The notes under the pieces were generated by a model that made no database searches, was not told the DNA's origin, and was given only the letters and a program-made list of their open reading frames with translations. This document shows positions 1-5,228 of a stretch of 6,494 bases of DNA, piece by piece. Each line of letters starts with the position of its first letter. Position 1 is the first letter of the stretch. Origin of the DNA: Candidatus Nitrosymbiomonas sp. (GTDB taxonomy: Bacteria > Sysuimicrobiota > Sysuimicrobiia > Sysuimicrobiales > Humicultoraceae); contig DYHL01000041.1 in NCBI GenBank assembly GCA_020724185.1, positions 7,920 to 14,413 on the forward strand, given 5' to 3'. The translations under genes and the position numbers were made by a program.

Positions 1-635
1 CGGCCGGCAAGCTGGCCGCCATCCTAGGCCCGCGCGCATCGGTCTTCGAAGACCCGCCGTCCGCGCTGTTCGTGCCCGCGGGCTGGCGCGTCGGCTTGAG
101 GCCCTTGCGGGAAGGGGTCCGCCTGGCGCTCTTTTCCGCGCCTCCTGCTGCCGACCGCTCTCCCCGGATCATCGGGCCGGATCAGGTCACGGTCAGGGAG
201 GTGGGCGCCGATGCGTGGTCGCGCCGGGTCACAACCGTGGCTGACCAGAGCGTGGCCAGCCGGATGCTCGTGGGTGAGACCTTCAACCCGGCGGGTCACT
301 GGTCGAGCTATCCGCCGCACAAACACGATACGCGCCGGGCCACGGGCGACGGCCGGAGTGAGGCGCCGATGGAAGAGGTGTACCACTACCTTGTGCGGCC
401 GCCGGGCGGTTTCGGACTGCAGATGGTCTACACGCCGCCTGACGCCCCGGCGCCGTTCGAGAGGATCTACCGTGTGCGCGAGGGCGACACCGTAGTGATC
501 CCGCGCGGCTACCACCCGCTTGTGGCTGCCGGGGGCTACGAGCTGGTCTACCTTTGGGCGATCTCGGGCGAGAAGGTGGAATACGCCGCCTGGGCGGACG
601 ACCCGGACCACGCGTGGATCAACCGTCCGCGGTAG
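1..635 (+). CDS. iolB: 5-deoxy-glucuronate isomerase IolB (C-terminal part, 5' end outside window)
   Basis: IolB converts 5-deoxy-D-glucuronate to 2-deoxy-5-keto-D-gluconate in cytoplasmic myo-inositol catabolism. The frame is open from position 3 to the TAG at 633-635, giving 210 visible residues. Family members are about 270 residues long, so roughly 60 N-terminal residues are missing. Visible family marks are FVPAGW (69-86), the cupin block HWSSYPPHKHD ending at 329 with the metal-binding-type His pair at 318 and 324, then MEEVYHYL from 369, the IPRGYHP segment near 500, and a C-terminal DPDHAWINR. The GTG at 72 is inside the conserved FVPAGW block, so it is not the real start. The gene leads a tight plus-strand set with the HAD gene 9 bp downstream. 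The iolC/D/E/G partners are not in view and would be expected upstream. The family assignment is firm; in vivo activity is inferred. Confidence 0.93.
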   Translation, partial: AGKLAAILGPRASVFEDPPSALFVPAGWRVGLRPLREGVRLALFSAPPAADRSPRIIGPDQVTVREVGADAWSRRVTTVADQSVASRMLVGETFNPAGHWSSYPPHKHDTRRATGDGRSEAPMEEVYHYLVRPPGGFGLQMVYTPPDAPAPFERIYRVREGDTVVIPRGYHPLVAAGGYELVYLWAISGEKVEYAAWADDPDHAWINRPR

Positions 636-644
636 AGCCCGGCG

Positions 645-1232
645 ATGCGCCCCATTATCGTCTTCGACTTCGACGGCACGCTGGTGGACGCGTACGAGAT
701 CAAGCGCGAGTCATACTGGCGGTCGGTATCCGAGGTGCTGGGGTTGGGCGCCGAGGACCGCGCGCTTGTGGACACCTCCTATGCCCGCACCAGCGGTGCT
801 CACCGGTTCGTTCAACTGGGCGATACCGCCTCGGCCCTGGGCCGGACGGTCTCCGACGCGGAGCGCGAGGAGTTCTCGCGCCGCTACTCCGGCTACAACG
901 AGGCCGAGAAGGACCGCATGAAGCCGTTTCCCTCGGCGCGGAGGGTGCTGGAGGCACTTCGGTCGGGGCACGACCTGGTGCTGACCAGCGGCCTGCCGCA
1001 CTCCAACCTCGTGGCAGAGGCCGCGCGCCATGACCTGGCGGGGTTCTTCGTCGAGATCGAGGGCGGCGACAAAGGTGCCACGCTGGACCGGCTGCGCGCG
1101 CAGGGGCGCACGGTTGTGCTCTTCGTCGGCGACGCCCCGCACGACGAGGAGGTGGCCGCCTCCCGAGGCGTCCGGTTCTACAGGGTTGGCGGTGACTCAG
1201 ATCTCTCGAAGCTTCCTGAGGTGTTGCGATGA
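645..1232 (+). CDS. HAD-superfamily phosphatase, phosphoglycolate phosphatase-like
   Basis: This 195-residue protein has all four HAD motifs. Motif I is DFDGTLVD with nucleophile D8 and acid/base D10. Motif II is LTSG with T114/S115. The motif III lysine is K143 (GGDKG). Motif IV is VGDAPHDE with D163 and D167, which coordinate Mg2+ in the family. Residues about 16-90 are helical and charged, as expected for a C1-type cap, which favours a small phosphorylated metabolite as substrate. No signal peptide is seen, so it should be cytoplasmic. The ATG lies 9 bp after the iolB stop, with only a weak purine stretch before it. Its TGA overlaps the next gene's start (ATGA), so translation of the two is probably coupled. 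The substrate is unknown. A role with phosphorylated inositol intermediates is possible from position only. Confidence 0.87.
   Translation: MRPIIVFDFDGTLVDAYEIKRESYWRSVSEVLGLGAEDRALVDTSYARTSGAHRFVQLGDTASALGRTVSDAEREEFSRRYSGYNEAEKDRMKPFPSARRVLEALRSGHDLVLTSGLPHSNLVAEAARHDLAGFFVEIEGGDKGATLDRLRAQGRTVVLFVGDAPHDEEVAASRGVRFYRVGGDSDLSKLPEVLR
1218..1223 (+). promoter_or_regulatory. Ribosome binding site for the MBL-fold gene
   Basis: The sequence GAGGTG lies inside the end of the HAD gene, 5 nt before the ATG at 1229 (7 nt if the core is taken as GAGG). It supports that start and the ATGA overlap with the HAD gene. Confidence 0.7.
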
Positions 1233-2020
1233 ACGCGTCCCTGGTGATCCTGGGATCTAGCGGCGCGGTGCAGACCGCGCACCGCGACAACGTGGCGCTG
1301 GCCTTCCGGATGGAAGAGTCGTCGGTCCTGGTTGACTGTCCGGGCAGCCCCTTCCTCAAGCTGCGGCGGGCAGGGCTCGATCCGATGCTACTGCGGGCGT
1401 TGGTGATCACGCACGCGCATCCCGATCACATCTACGGACTGCCGTCGCTGATCCACCATCTCTGGATGCTCGACCGTCAGGAACCCCTGCCGCTGTTCGC
1501 GCCTGAGCCGGAGATGGGGAAGTTGCGGGGGCTGCTGGACGTGTTCGACCTGAGCCGGCGCGCCGGGTTTCTAGAGATGCACCCGCTGACCGCCGACGCG
1601 CTACCCACCGCTGGCGGATCGAGACCTTTCTGGGAGCACGCCGGACACCGGCTCTCTGCGCTGTCGTCGGACCACGGCCCGCCCGCGTTCGCGATTCGCT
1701 GGGACACCCCCGGCGGTGCGAGGGTCGTCTACTCCTCTGACACGCGGCCGGTGGAGGCAATGGCTTCGTTCGGGCGCGATGCTACGCTCTTCGTTCACGA
1801 GGCCACCTTCCTTGAGGCCGAGGCGGTCCGGGCGAAGGAAGGCGGTCACTCTACGGCCGCGCAGGCCGCCCGCCTGGCCACGCTGGCCGGCGCGCATCGG
1901 CTCCTCTTGGTGCACCTAGAATACCGGGCTGATGCAGCGCAGTTGGTAGAGGAAGCCAGGCGCGAGTTCGCCGGACCTGTCGAGGTGCCGGACGATGGCG
2001 CGATCTACGCCGTGGAGTGA
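1229..2020 (+). CDS. MBL-fold metallo-hydrolase, ribonuclease Z-like branch
   Basis: This is a 263-residue metallo-beta-lactamase-fold protein. It carries the zinc motif THAHPDH (H62, H64, D66, H67), a later H149 in SSDHG, D171 in YSSDTRP, the HEATF motif at 190-194, GHST at 206-209, and a final H229 in LLLVHLEYR. This ligand order matches tRNase Z (ElaC) and its relatives, in which a dinuclear zinc site hydrolyses a phosphodiester. It is about 40 residues shorter than typical bacterial RNase Z (about 300). I do not recognise the Gly/Pro-rich exosite arm that grips tRNA, and the usual SxRY after the last His is replaced by EYR. A tRNA role is therefore uncertain; it may be another hydrolase of the RNase Z-like group. 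It is coupled to the HAD gene by a 4-bp overlap and ends 11 bp from the convergent fabG-like gene. Confidence 0.87.
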   Translation: MNASLVILGSSGAVQTAHRDNVALAFRMEESSVLVDCPGSPFLKLRRAGLDPMLLRALVITHAHPDHIYGLPSLIHHLWMLDRQEPLPLFAPEPEMGKLRGLLDVFDLSRRAGFLEMHPLTADALPTAGGSRPFWEHAGHRLSALSSDHGPPAFAIRWDTPGGARVVYSSDTRPVEAMASFGRDATLFVHEATFLEAEAVRAKEGGHSTAAQAARLATLAGAHRLLLVHLEYRADAAQLVEEARREFAGPVEVPDDGAIYAVE

Positions 2021-2040
2021 TTTGGAGTGATCTAGGTGAT
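2013..2040 (+). repeat. Short tandem repeat, 10-bp period, at the convergent stop codons
   Basis: TGGAGTGAT occurs at 2013-2021 and again exactly at 2023-2031. A degenerate third copy, CTAGGTGAT, follows at 2032-2040. The block spans the MBL stop TGA (2018-2020) and the TAG of the opposing gene (complement of 2032-2034). It probably arose by slippage. No hairpin plus T-run is present, so it is not an intrinsic terminator. Confidence 0.6.
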
Positions 2041-2787
2041 GGCGCGGCCGGCGCCGGTGGTCCCGCCGTCCACCGCTATCGTCTGACCGGTGATGTACCC
2101 TGCCTCGCGGCCGGCCAGGAATACCACGAGGGCCGCCACCTCTTCCGCTGTGCCCATCCGGCCCATCGGAATCACATCGAGCAACTTCCGGCGCAGCTCC
2201 TCGGGCATGGCGGCCACGATGCCCGCGTCAATCGCGCCCGGCGCGACCGCGTTGACGGTGACACCGCGTGGCGCCAGTTCCCGAGCAAGCACCTCGGTCA
2301 GCCCTATCAGGCCTGCCTTGGCGGCCGAGTAGTTGGCCTGGCCGGCGCTGCCGGCGACCCCAGCTATGGAGGCCATGTTGATGATCCGGCCCCGACTGCT
2401 TGCCAGCAGGTGAGGCAGCGCGTGGCGGCAGCAGCGCACCGCGCCGGACAGGTTGGTGTTGAGGACCGCGTTCCAGTCGGGCGGCTGCATGCGCAGCACG
2501 AGCGCGTCGCGCGTGATGCCGGCGTTGTTGACCAGGACGTCGAGGCATCCGAACCGCGCCACAGTCTCGGATATGCACCTCGCCGCACCCGCATCGGAGT
2601 CCACGTCGGCCTGGATCGCGAGAACCTCGGCAGGGGGAGACACCTCGCGGACAAGCGCCTCGGCGCCGGTGGTATTCGAGCGGTAGGTGAACGCCACTCG
2701 CGCCCCGGCCCGGGCAAGCGCGACCACTATGGCGCGTCCGAGGCCGGAAGATCCGCCGGTGACCAACGCGGAAGCGGACTCGCGCAT
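2032..2787 (-). CDS. Short-chain dehydrogenase/reductase, FabG-like (3-oxoacyl-ACP reductase family)
   Basis: From the ATG at 2787 this is a 251-residue classical SDR of normal family length. It shows the cofactor motif TGGSSGLG (10-17), NNAG (87-90) and the full catalytic set N112, S140, Y153, K157 in the context NYSAAK. FabG-type blocks follow: GQANYSAAKAGLIGLT, VNAVAPGAI, IPMGRMGTAEEVA and GYITGQTIAVDGG. FabG enzymes reduce 3-oxoacyl thioesters with NADPH in the cytoplasm. Related SDRs act on other ketones, and no acyl carrier protein or other fab gene is nearby, so the exact substrate is open. A GTG one codon upstream (2790) is an alternative start. Neither has a recognisable Shine-Dalgarno, which suggests translation depends on coupling to upstream sequence. 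It is the last gene of the minus-strand operon, 41 bp after the methyltransferase. Confidence 0.9.
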   Translation of the reverse strand: MRESASALVTGGSSGLGRAIVVALARAGARVAFTYRSNTTGAEALVREVSPPAEVLAIQADVDSDAGAARCISETVARFGCLDVLVNNAGITRDALVLRMQPPDWNAVLNTNLSGAVRCCRHALPHLLASSRGRIINMASIAGVAGSAGQANYSAAKAGLIGLTEVLARELAPRGVTVNAVAPGAIDAGIVAAMPEELRRKLLDVIPMGRMGTAEEVAALVVFLAGREAGYITGQTIAVDGGTTGAGRAIT

Positions 2788-2810
2788 CACAACGGGAGGG
2801 CCATTATCAT
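2787..2810 (-). other. Possible 7-codon leader ORF ending on the fabG-like start
   Basis: In the gap before the fabG-like gene, the minus strand reads ATG ATA ATG GCC CTC CCG TTG TGA. The A of its stop is the first base of the ATG at 2787 (TGATG). The fabG-like gene lacks a visible ribosome binding site, so termination-reinitiation from this mini-ORF is conceivable. The mini-ORF has no clear Shine-Dalgarno either, and an ORF this short can arise by chance. Confidence 0.2.
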
Positions 2811-2828
2811 GAGATCACGGAGCCGCGG

Positions 2829-3638
2829 TCACCCGCGCCGGGCGACCACCTGCATCCAGATCCGCGGGACCGCCTGGAGCCGGAGGTCCTCGAAGGTCTG
2901 GCGGGCGCCGACCTTGAGCGCTTCCATGCCGATCTCGAGGGGGATGCCGGGCAGCGCGCCCTCGATGAACATCGAGAACTCGCTGATGTCCTCCCACGCC
3001 TGGCAGGGGAGCTGCTTCTCCTGGAACTCGACCTCTGTCTCGGCAAACCCGCTATCGGCAAGCAGGCGGCGGTACTCCTCTGGGGTGAGCCACTGCATCG
3101 CGGTGGTCTTGGCGTCACGGACAACGGCATGTCCCCGCTCGCGCAGACAGCGCATCGCCCGCAGCCCCCAGTGCTTGTAGAACCGCAGGCTGTCCCCGGC
3201 ATAGGCGCCCTCAAAGAAGGTGGTGTTGAACGCCAGCACGCCGCCGGGTCGCAGCACATTGCTGATCGCAGCTATCACCTGGGCCTTGTCCGGCACGAGG
3301 TGGATCGCGTTGCAGAAGACCACCGTGTCCACCTGCGGCACCAGGCTGCTCAGGCGCTCCGCGGTGCCCTGGACGAACCGCACGATCGCAGACTGGATCC
3401 GCTGCGCCGCCAGCATCAGCGCCGAAGAGGAGGGGTCTATGGCAAAGACGCGGCCCAGCGGCGGCACGCCCATCCGCTGCAGGATCAGCTCGGTGATGGC
3501 GCCCGGCCCACATCCCAGGTCAACCACGTCGGCGCCTGGCCTGATGCCGGCCCGCGCCACCAACCAGGCGTTTACTTCCCTGAAGAACGGGTGGGCAGCG
3601 AACTTGGCAAACGAGAACCGCGCGTCCGACGTCTCCAT
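2829..3638 (-). CDS. Class I SAM-dependent methyltransferase, substrate unknown
   Basis: From the ATG at 3638 this is a 269-residue protein. Motif I, VVDLGCGPG (38-46), binds S-adenosylmethionine. An acidic residue follows at the end of the second strand (D68 in AIDPSS). Further strand segments are VDTVVFCNAIHLV (103-115) and the post-III-like LRPGGVLAFNT (129-139), all typical of the Methyltransf_11/25 fold. The C-terminal third (about 180-269, with WLTPEEYRRLLADSGF) is usual for small-molecule methyltransferases. No membrane segment or signal peptide is seen. Three starts are possible: GTG 3662, overlapping the upstream stop by 10 bp; TTG 3644, 6 nt after a GAGG; and ATG 3638, 12 nt after it. 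I prefer the ATG because the residues added upstream look non-conserved. It lies between the amidohydrolase and the fabG-like gene in one apparent operon. The methyl acceptor cannot be told. Confidence 0.87.
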   Translation of the reverse strand: METSDARFSFAKFAAHPFFREVNAWLVARAGIRPGADVVDLGCGPGAITELILQRMGVPPLGRVFAIDPSSSALMLAAQRIQSAIVRFVQGTAERLSSLVPQVDTVVFCNAIHLVPDKAQVIAAISNVLRPGGVLAFNTTFFEGAYAGDSLRFYKHWGLRAMRCLRERGHAVVRDAKTTAMQWLTPEEYRRLLADSGFAETEVEFQEKQLPCQAWEDISEFSMFIEGALPGIPLEIGMEALKVGARQTFEDLRLQAVPRIWMQVVARRG

Positions 3639-3650
3639 GGCCAAAGTATA

Positions 3651-3654
3651 CCTC
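3651..3654 (-). promoter_or_regulatory. Ribosome binding site for the methyltransferase, overlapping the upstream stop codon
   Basis: On the minus strand TTGAGG contains both the amidohydrolase stop TGA (3655-3653) and the GAGG core. A ribosome ending the amidohydrolase would sit on this site, so translational coupling is likely. The spacing fits a TTG at 3644 (6 nt) better than the ATG at 3638 (12 nt), which leaves the start unsettled. Confidence 0.5.
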
Positions 3655-5035
3655 AACGCCACCCCTCGCGGTGGATCACCTCATGGGCAAGTCCGCGGGA
3701 GCGGGCGGCTGCCTCTCCGGCAGGCGAAACCAGCAGGGTGCCGCCGCGTCCTTCGACCCGTCCATCTGCCAGCACAACGCGCCCCCGGGCAACAGACCAC
3801 CTGGCGCGCCCTGCATCGAGATCCACGACCGTGACATCGGCATCGGCGCCCACCCCAAGGTGCCCCTTGGCCGGAAGGCCCAACATGCGGGCAGGGTTCA
3901 AACTGGCCTTCACGACGAAGTCGCGCAGGGTCCAGGCGCTCATCTGGACCAGCATGAGCCCGTGGCGGACCAGGAAGTTGCGCGGGATCGCTCCGCCGTC
4001 GGTGCTGAGGCCGTCAATCACAAACGGACCGTTGCGGCGCGCTGTCGCCAGCAGGATCGCGGACGGGATGTGGTTGACCGGGAACGAGACCCCCGCGTCG
4101 GTGCCCAATGCGCGCCAGGTCTCTAGCCCGTCCGCAGGCGGGGCCAGCACGATCTCGCCGTCCTTCTGGTGGTGGATGCGCGCGTAGCCGGCGCGGATCG
4201 CGGCCTCCAGGCCCCCCTCGCTCTGCTCAAAGTTGCCCAGCCGCAGGCAGGTCTTCGTGACGGCGCTGGATGGGATGCCGTCCTGGCACCGCGCCGAGGT
4301 GCCGTTGTATACCGAGAGGTACGACTCGCTGACCGCACAGGGGTGCGCGGCCAGGAGGTCGAGCGCACGCTGCGCCTCTGCCACCGGATCGCCGGTGGTC
4401 TGTCCACGACAGTACGAGTTCACGTGGGCGATGTGGATGGGAAGGTCCGCGGCCAGATGCAGCGCCTCTTCGAGCCCGCGGATGTCCGAGCCGGTCGCGG
4501 TTGTTCCCACGTGGAAGGCAACGTAGCAGCGGCGTGCGGCTGCAGTTGCCACCGCCTGCGCCGTGGCCTTGGGTGTCAGAGGGTAGTGGCCGCCCAGCAA
4601 CTTGATCCCAACCGCACCGCTGGCCAGCGCCCGGGCAACCGCGCCGGCGATCTCGTCCTCTGAGGGGTCGTGCGACCACAGCGTTGCGCCCGGAACCAGT
4701 GGGTGGAGGTAGGCTACGTTGAGTCCGGCGCCTCCGCCTGTCAGGTCCCGGGCCAGGTCCTGGATCTCACCGGCCATGTCGAGCGCGGTCACGACGCCGG
4801 TTGCGGCCACCATGCCGTGCCCCTCGGCCGATCCGAAGTGGCGCGAGAGGTGGGTGTGGCTGTCAATAATCCCTGGGAGGACATAGTGCCCGGAGACGTC
4901 CACCGTTCTCCGCGCGCCGGTGGTTACGCGACCAACCTCGCTGATCCGCCCGTCGCGGATGGCCAGTTCGGCAGGTCCATCGGCGTCGTTGGCAGGATCG
5001 AGCAGATGCCCGCCCGTCAGTACGAGATCGTGCAC
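3653..5035 (-). CDS. Amidohydrolase-superfamily metal-dependent hydrolase (dihydroorotase/hydantoinase-like)
   Basis: This 460-residue cytoplasmic enzyme has the full set expected for a binuclear amidohydrolase site: H60 and H62 in IIDSHTHL, K145 in GAVGIKLLGGH (candidate carbamylated lysine), H175 in YVAFH, a second His in PIHIAHVNSYCRG (H201 or H204), and D346 in DGLSTDGG. The N-terminal strands (LVLTGGHLLDP, AIRDGRI) and the C-terminal block NPARMLGL..KGHLGVGADADVTVVD form the usual flanking beta-sandwich. Length fits hydantoinases, allantoinases and related C-N hydrolases. The middle region AHVNSYCRG..ESYLSVYNGTSARCQDG does not match a subfamily I can name, so the substrate is unassigned. 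The GTG start is supported by a strong GGGAGGG 7 nt upstream, which may be masked by a hairpin. It is the first gene of the minus-strand operon. Confidence 0.9.
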   Translation of the reverse strand: MHDLVLTGGHLLDPANDADGPAELAIRDGRISEVGRVTTGARRTVDVSGHYVLPGIIDSHTHLSRHFGSAEGHGMVAATGVVTALDMAGEIQDLARDLTGGGAGLNVAYLHPLVPGATLWSHDPSEDEIAGAVARALASGAVGIKLLGGHYPLTPKATAQAVATAAARRCYVAFHVGTTATGSDIRGLEEALHLAADLPIHIAHVNSYCRGQTTGDPVAEAQRALDLLAAHPCAVSESYLSVYNGTSARCQDGIPSSAVTKTCLRLGNFEQSEGGLEAAIRAGYARIHHQKDGEIVLAPPADGLETWRALGTDAGVSFPVNHIPSAILLATARRNGPFVIDGLSTDGGAIPRNFLVRHGLMLVQMSAWTLRDFVVKASLNPARMLGLPAKGHLGVGADADVTVVDLDAGRARWSVARGRVVLADGRVEGRGGTLLVSPAGEAAARSRGLAHEVIHREGWR

Positions 5036-5042
5036 TCGGCAA

Positions 5043-5062
5043 CCCTCCCTTCCAGTGGGAGA
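5043..5062 (-). promoter_or_regulatory. Ribosome binding site of the amidohydrolase, with possible SD-masking hairpin
   Basis: The minus strand has GGGAGGG at 5049-5043, 7 nt before the GTG at 5035, which fixes the start. Just upstream, CTCCC (5061-5057) is complementary to GGGAG (5049-5045) with loop ACTGGAA. One flanking U-G pair (5062 with 5044) makes six pairs. If the mRNA includes this leader, the stem would cover the Shine-Dalgarno. Whether it is functional or chance in GC-rich DNA cannot be told here. Confidence 0.5.
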
Positions 5063-5087
5063 TTGGCGGGAAGCGACGGATTCCCTT

Positions 5088-5096
5088 TGCTATAAT
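5088..5096 (+). promoter_or_regulatory. Extended -10 promoter element for tRNA-Ser
   Basis: TGCTATAAT gives a perfect TATAAT (5091-5096) with an upstream TG, and it ends 7 nt before the first base of the mature tRNA. No good -35 sits at the normal distance. TTGGCG at 5064-5069 is the nearest resemblance, but its spacer would be 21 nt. The extended -10 may compensate. The box lies in the 68-bp divergent region and is one of the few AT-rich patches in the window. Confidence 0.65.
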
Positions 5097-5103
5097 CAGC
5101 GCC

Positions 5104-5193
5104 GGAGAGGTGGCTGAGCCTGGCCGAAGGCGGCGGACTTGAAATCCGTTAGGGTGAAAGCCCTCGTGGGTTCGAATCCCACCCTCTCCGCCA
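5104..5193 (+). tRNA. tRNA-Ser(UGA)
   Basis: This is a 90-nt class II tRNA with CCA encoded. The acceptor stem is GGAGAGG (5104-5110) with CCTCTCC (5183-5189), then discriminator G5190 and CCA 5191-5193. The anticodon loop CTTGAAA (5138-5144) carries TGA at 5140-5142, flanked by a GCGGA/TCCGT stem with one G-T pair. A long variable arm, AGGG-TGAAAG-CCCT (5151-5164), is the serine hallmark. The T arm is GTGGG-TTCGAAT-CCCAC. It decodes UCA and, with modification of U34, other UCN codons. The G discriminator fits seryl-tRNA synthetase recognition. No terminator follows, so it may share a transcript with the AOR gene. Confidence 0.97.
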
Positions 5194-5216
5194 GTTGGGA
5201 ATGCCGGAAACCCCAT

Positions 5217-5221
5217 GGAGG
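5217..5221 (+). promoter_or_regulatory. Ribosome binding site for the AOR gene
   Basis: A perfect GGAGG stands 7 nt before the ATG at 5229 and decides that start. It falls in the 35-bp gap between the tRNA CCA end and the gene. I see no separate promoter in that gap. Confidence 0.8.
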
Positions 5222-5228
5222 CCTCATC

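Noticed and set aside
72..635. GTG at 72 as the start of a short IolB
   Set aside because: The frame stays open to the window edge, and the GTG codes the Val of the conserved FVPAGW block, so the gene is cut by the window rather than short.
2036..2060. GC palindrome GGCGCGGCCGGCGCC as a bidirectional terminator at the convergent junction
   Set aside because: It codes for the conserved-length C-terminus of the fabG-like protein, has no T-run on either side, and is typical of GC-rich coding DNA.
2017..3180. Long plus-strand open frame (387 codons) across the fabG-like and methyltransferase region
   Set aside because: It is antisense to two genes with complete catalytic motifs, has no family features, and is explained by GC-rich codon structure on the opposite strand.
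3129..4187. Plus-strand open frame of 352 codons opposite the methyltransferase and amidohydrolase
   Set aside because: It is Arg/Pro-rich shadow translation opposite two well-supported genes.
5089..5117. Minus-strand promoter sharing the TATAAT box (TATAGC on the minus strand)
   Set aside because: The match is only four of six, with no acceptable -35 inside the tRNA. The amidohydrolase operon needs a promoter near here, but I cannot point to it.
5104..5228. tRNA-Ser as an integration site for a mobile element carrying AOR
   Set aside because: No integrase and no second copy of the tRNA 3' end are visible, and AOR is an ordinary metabolic gene. The downstream side is out of view.
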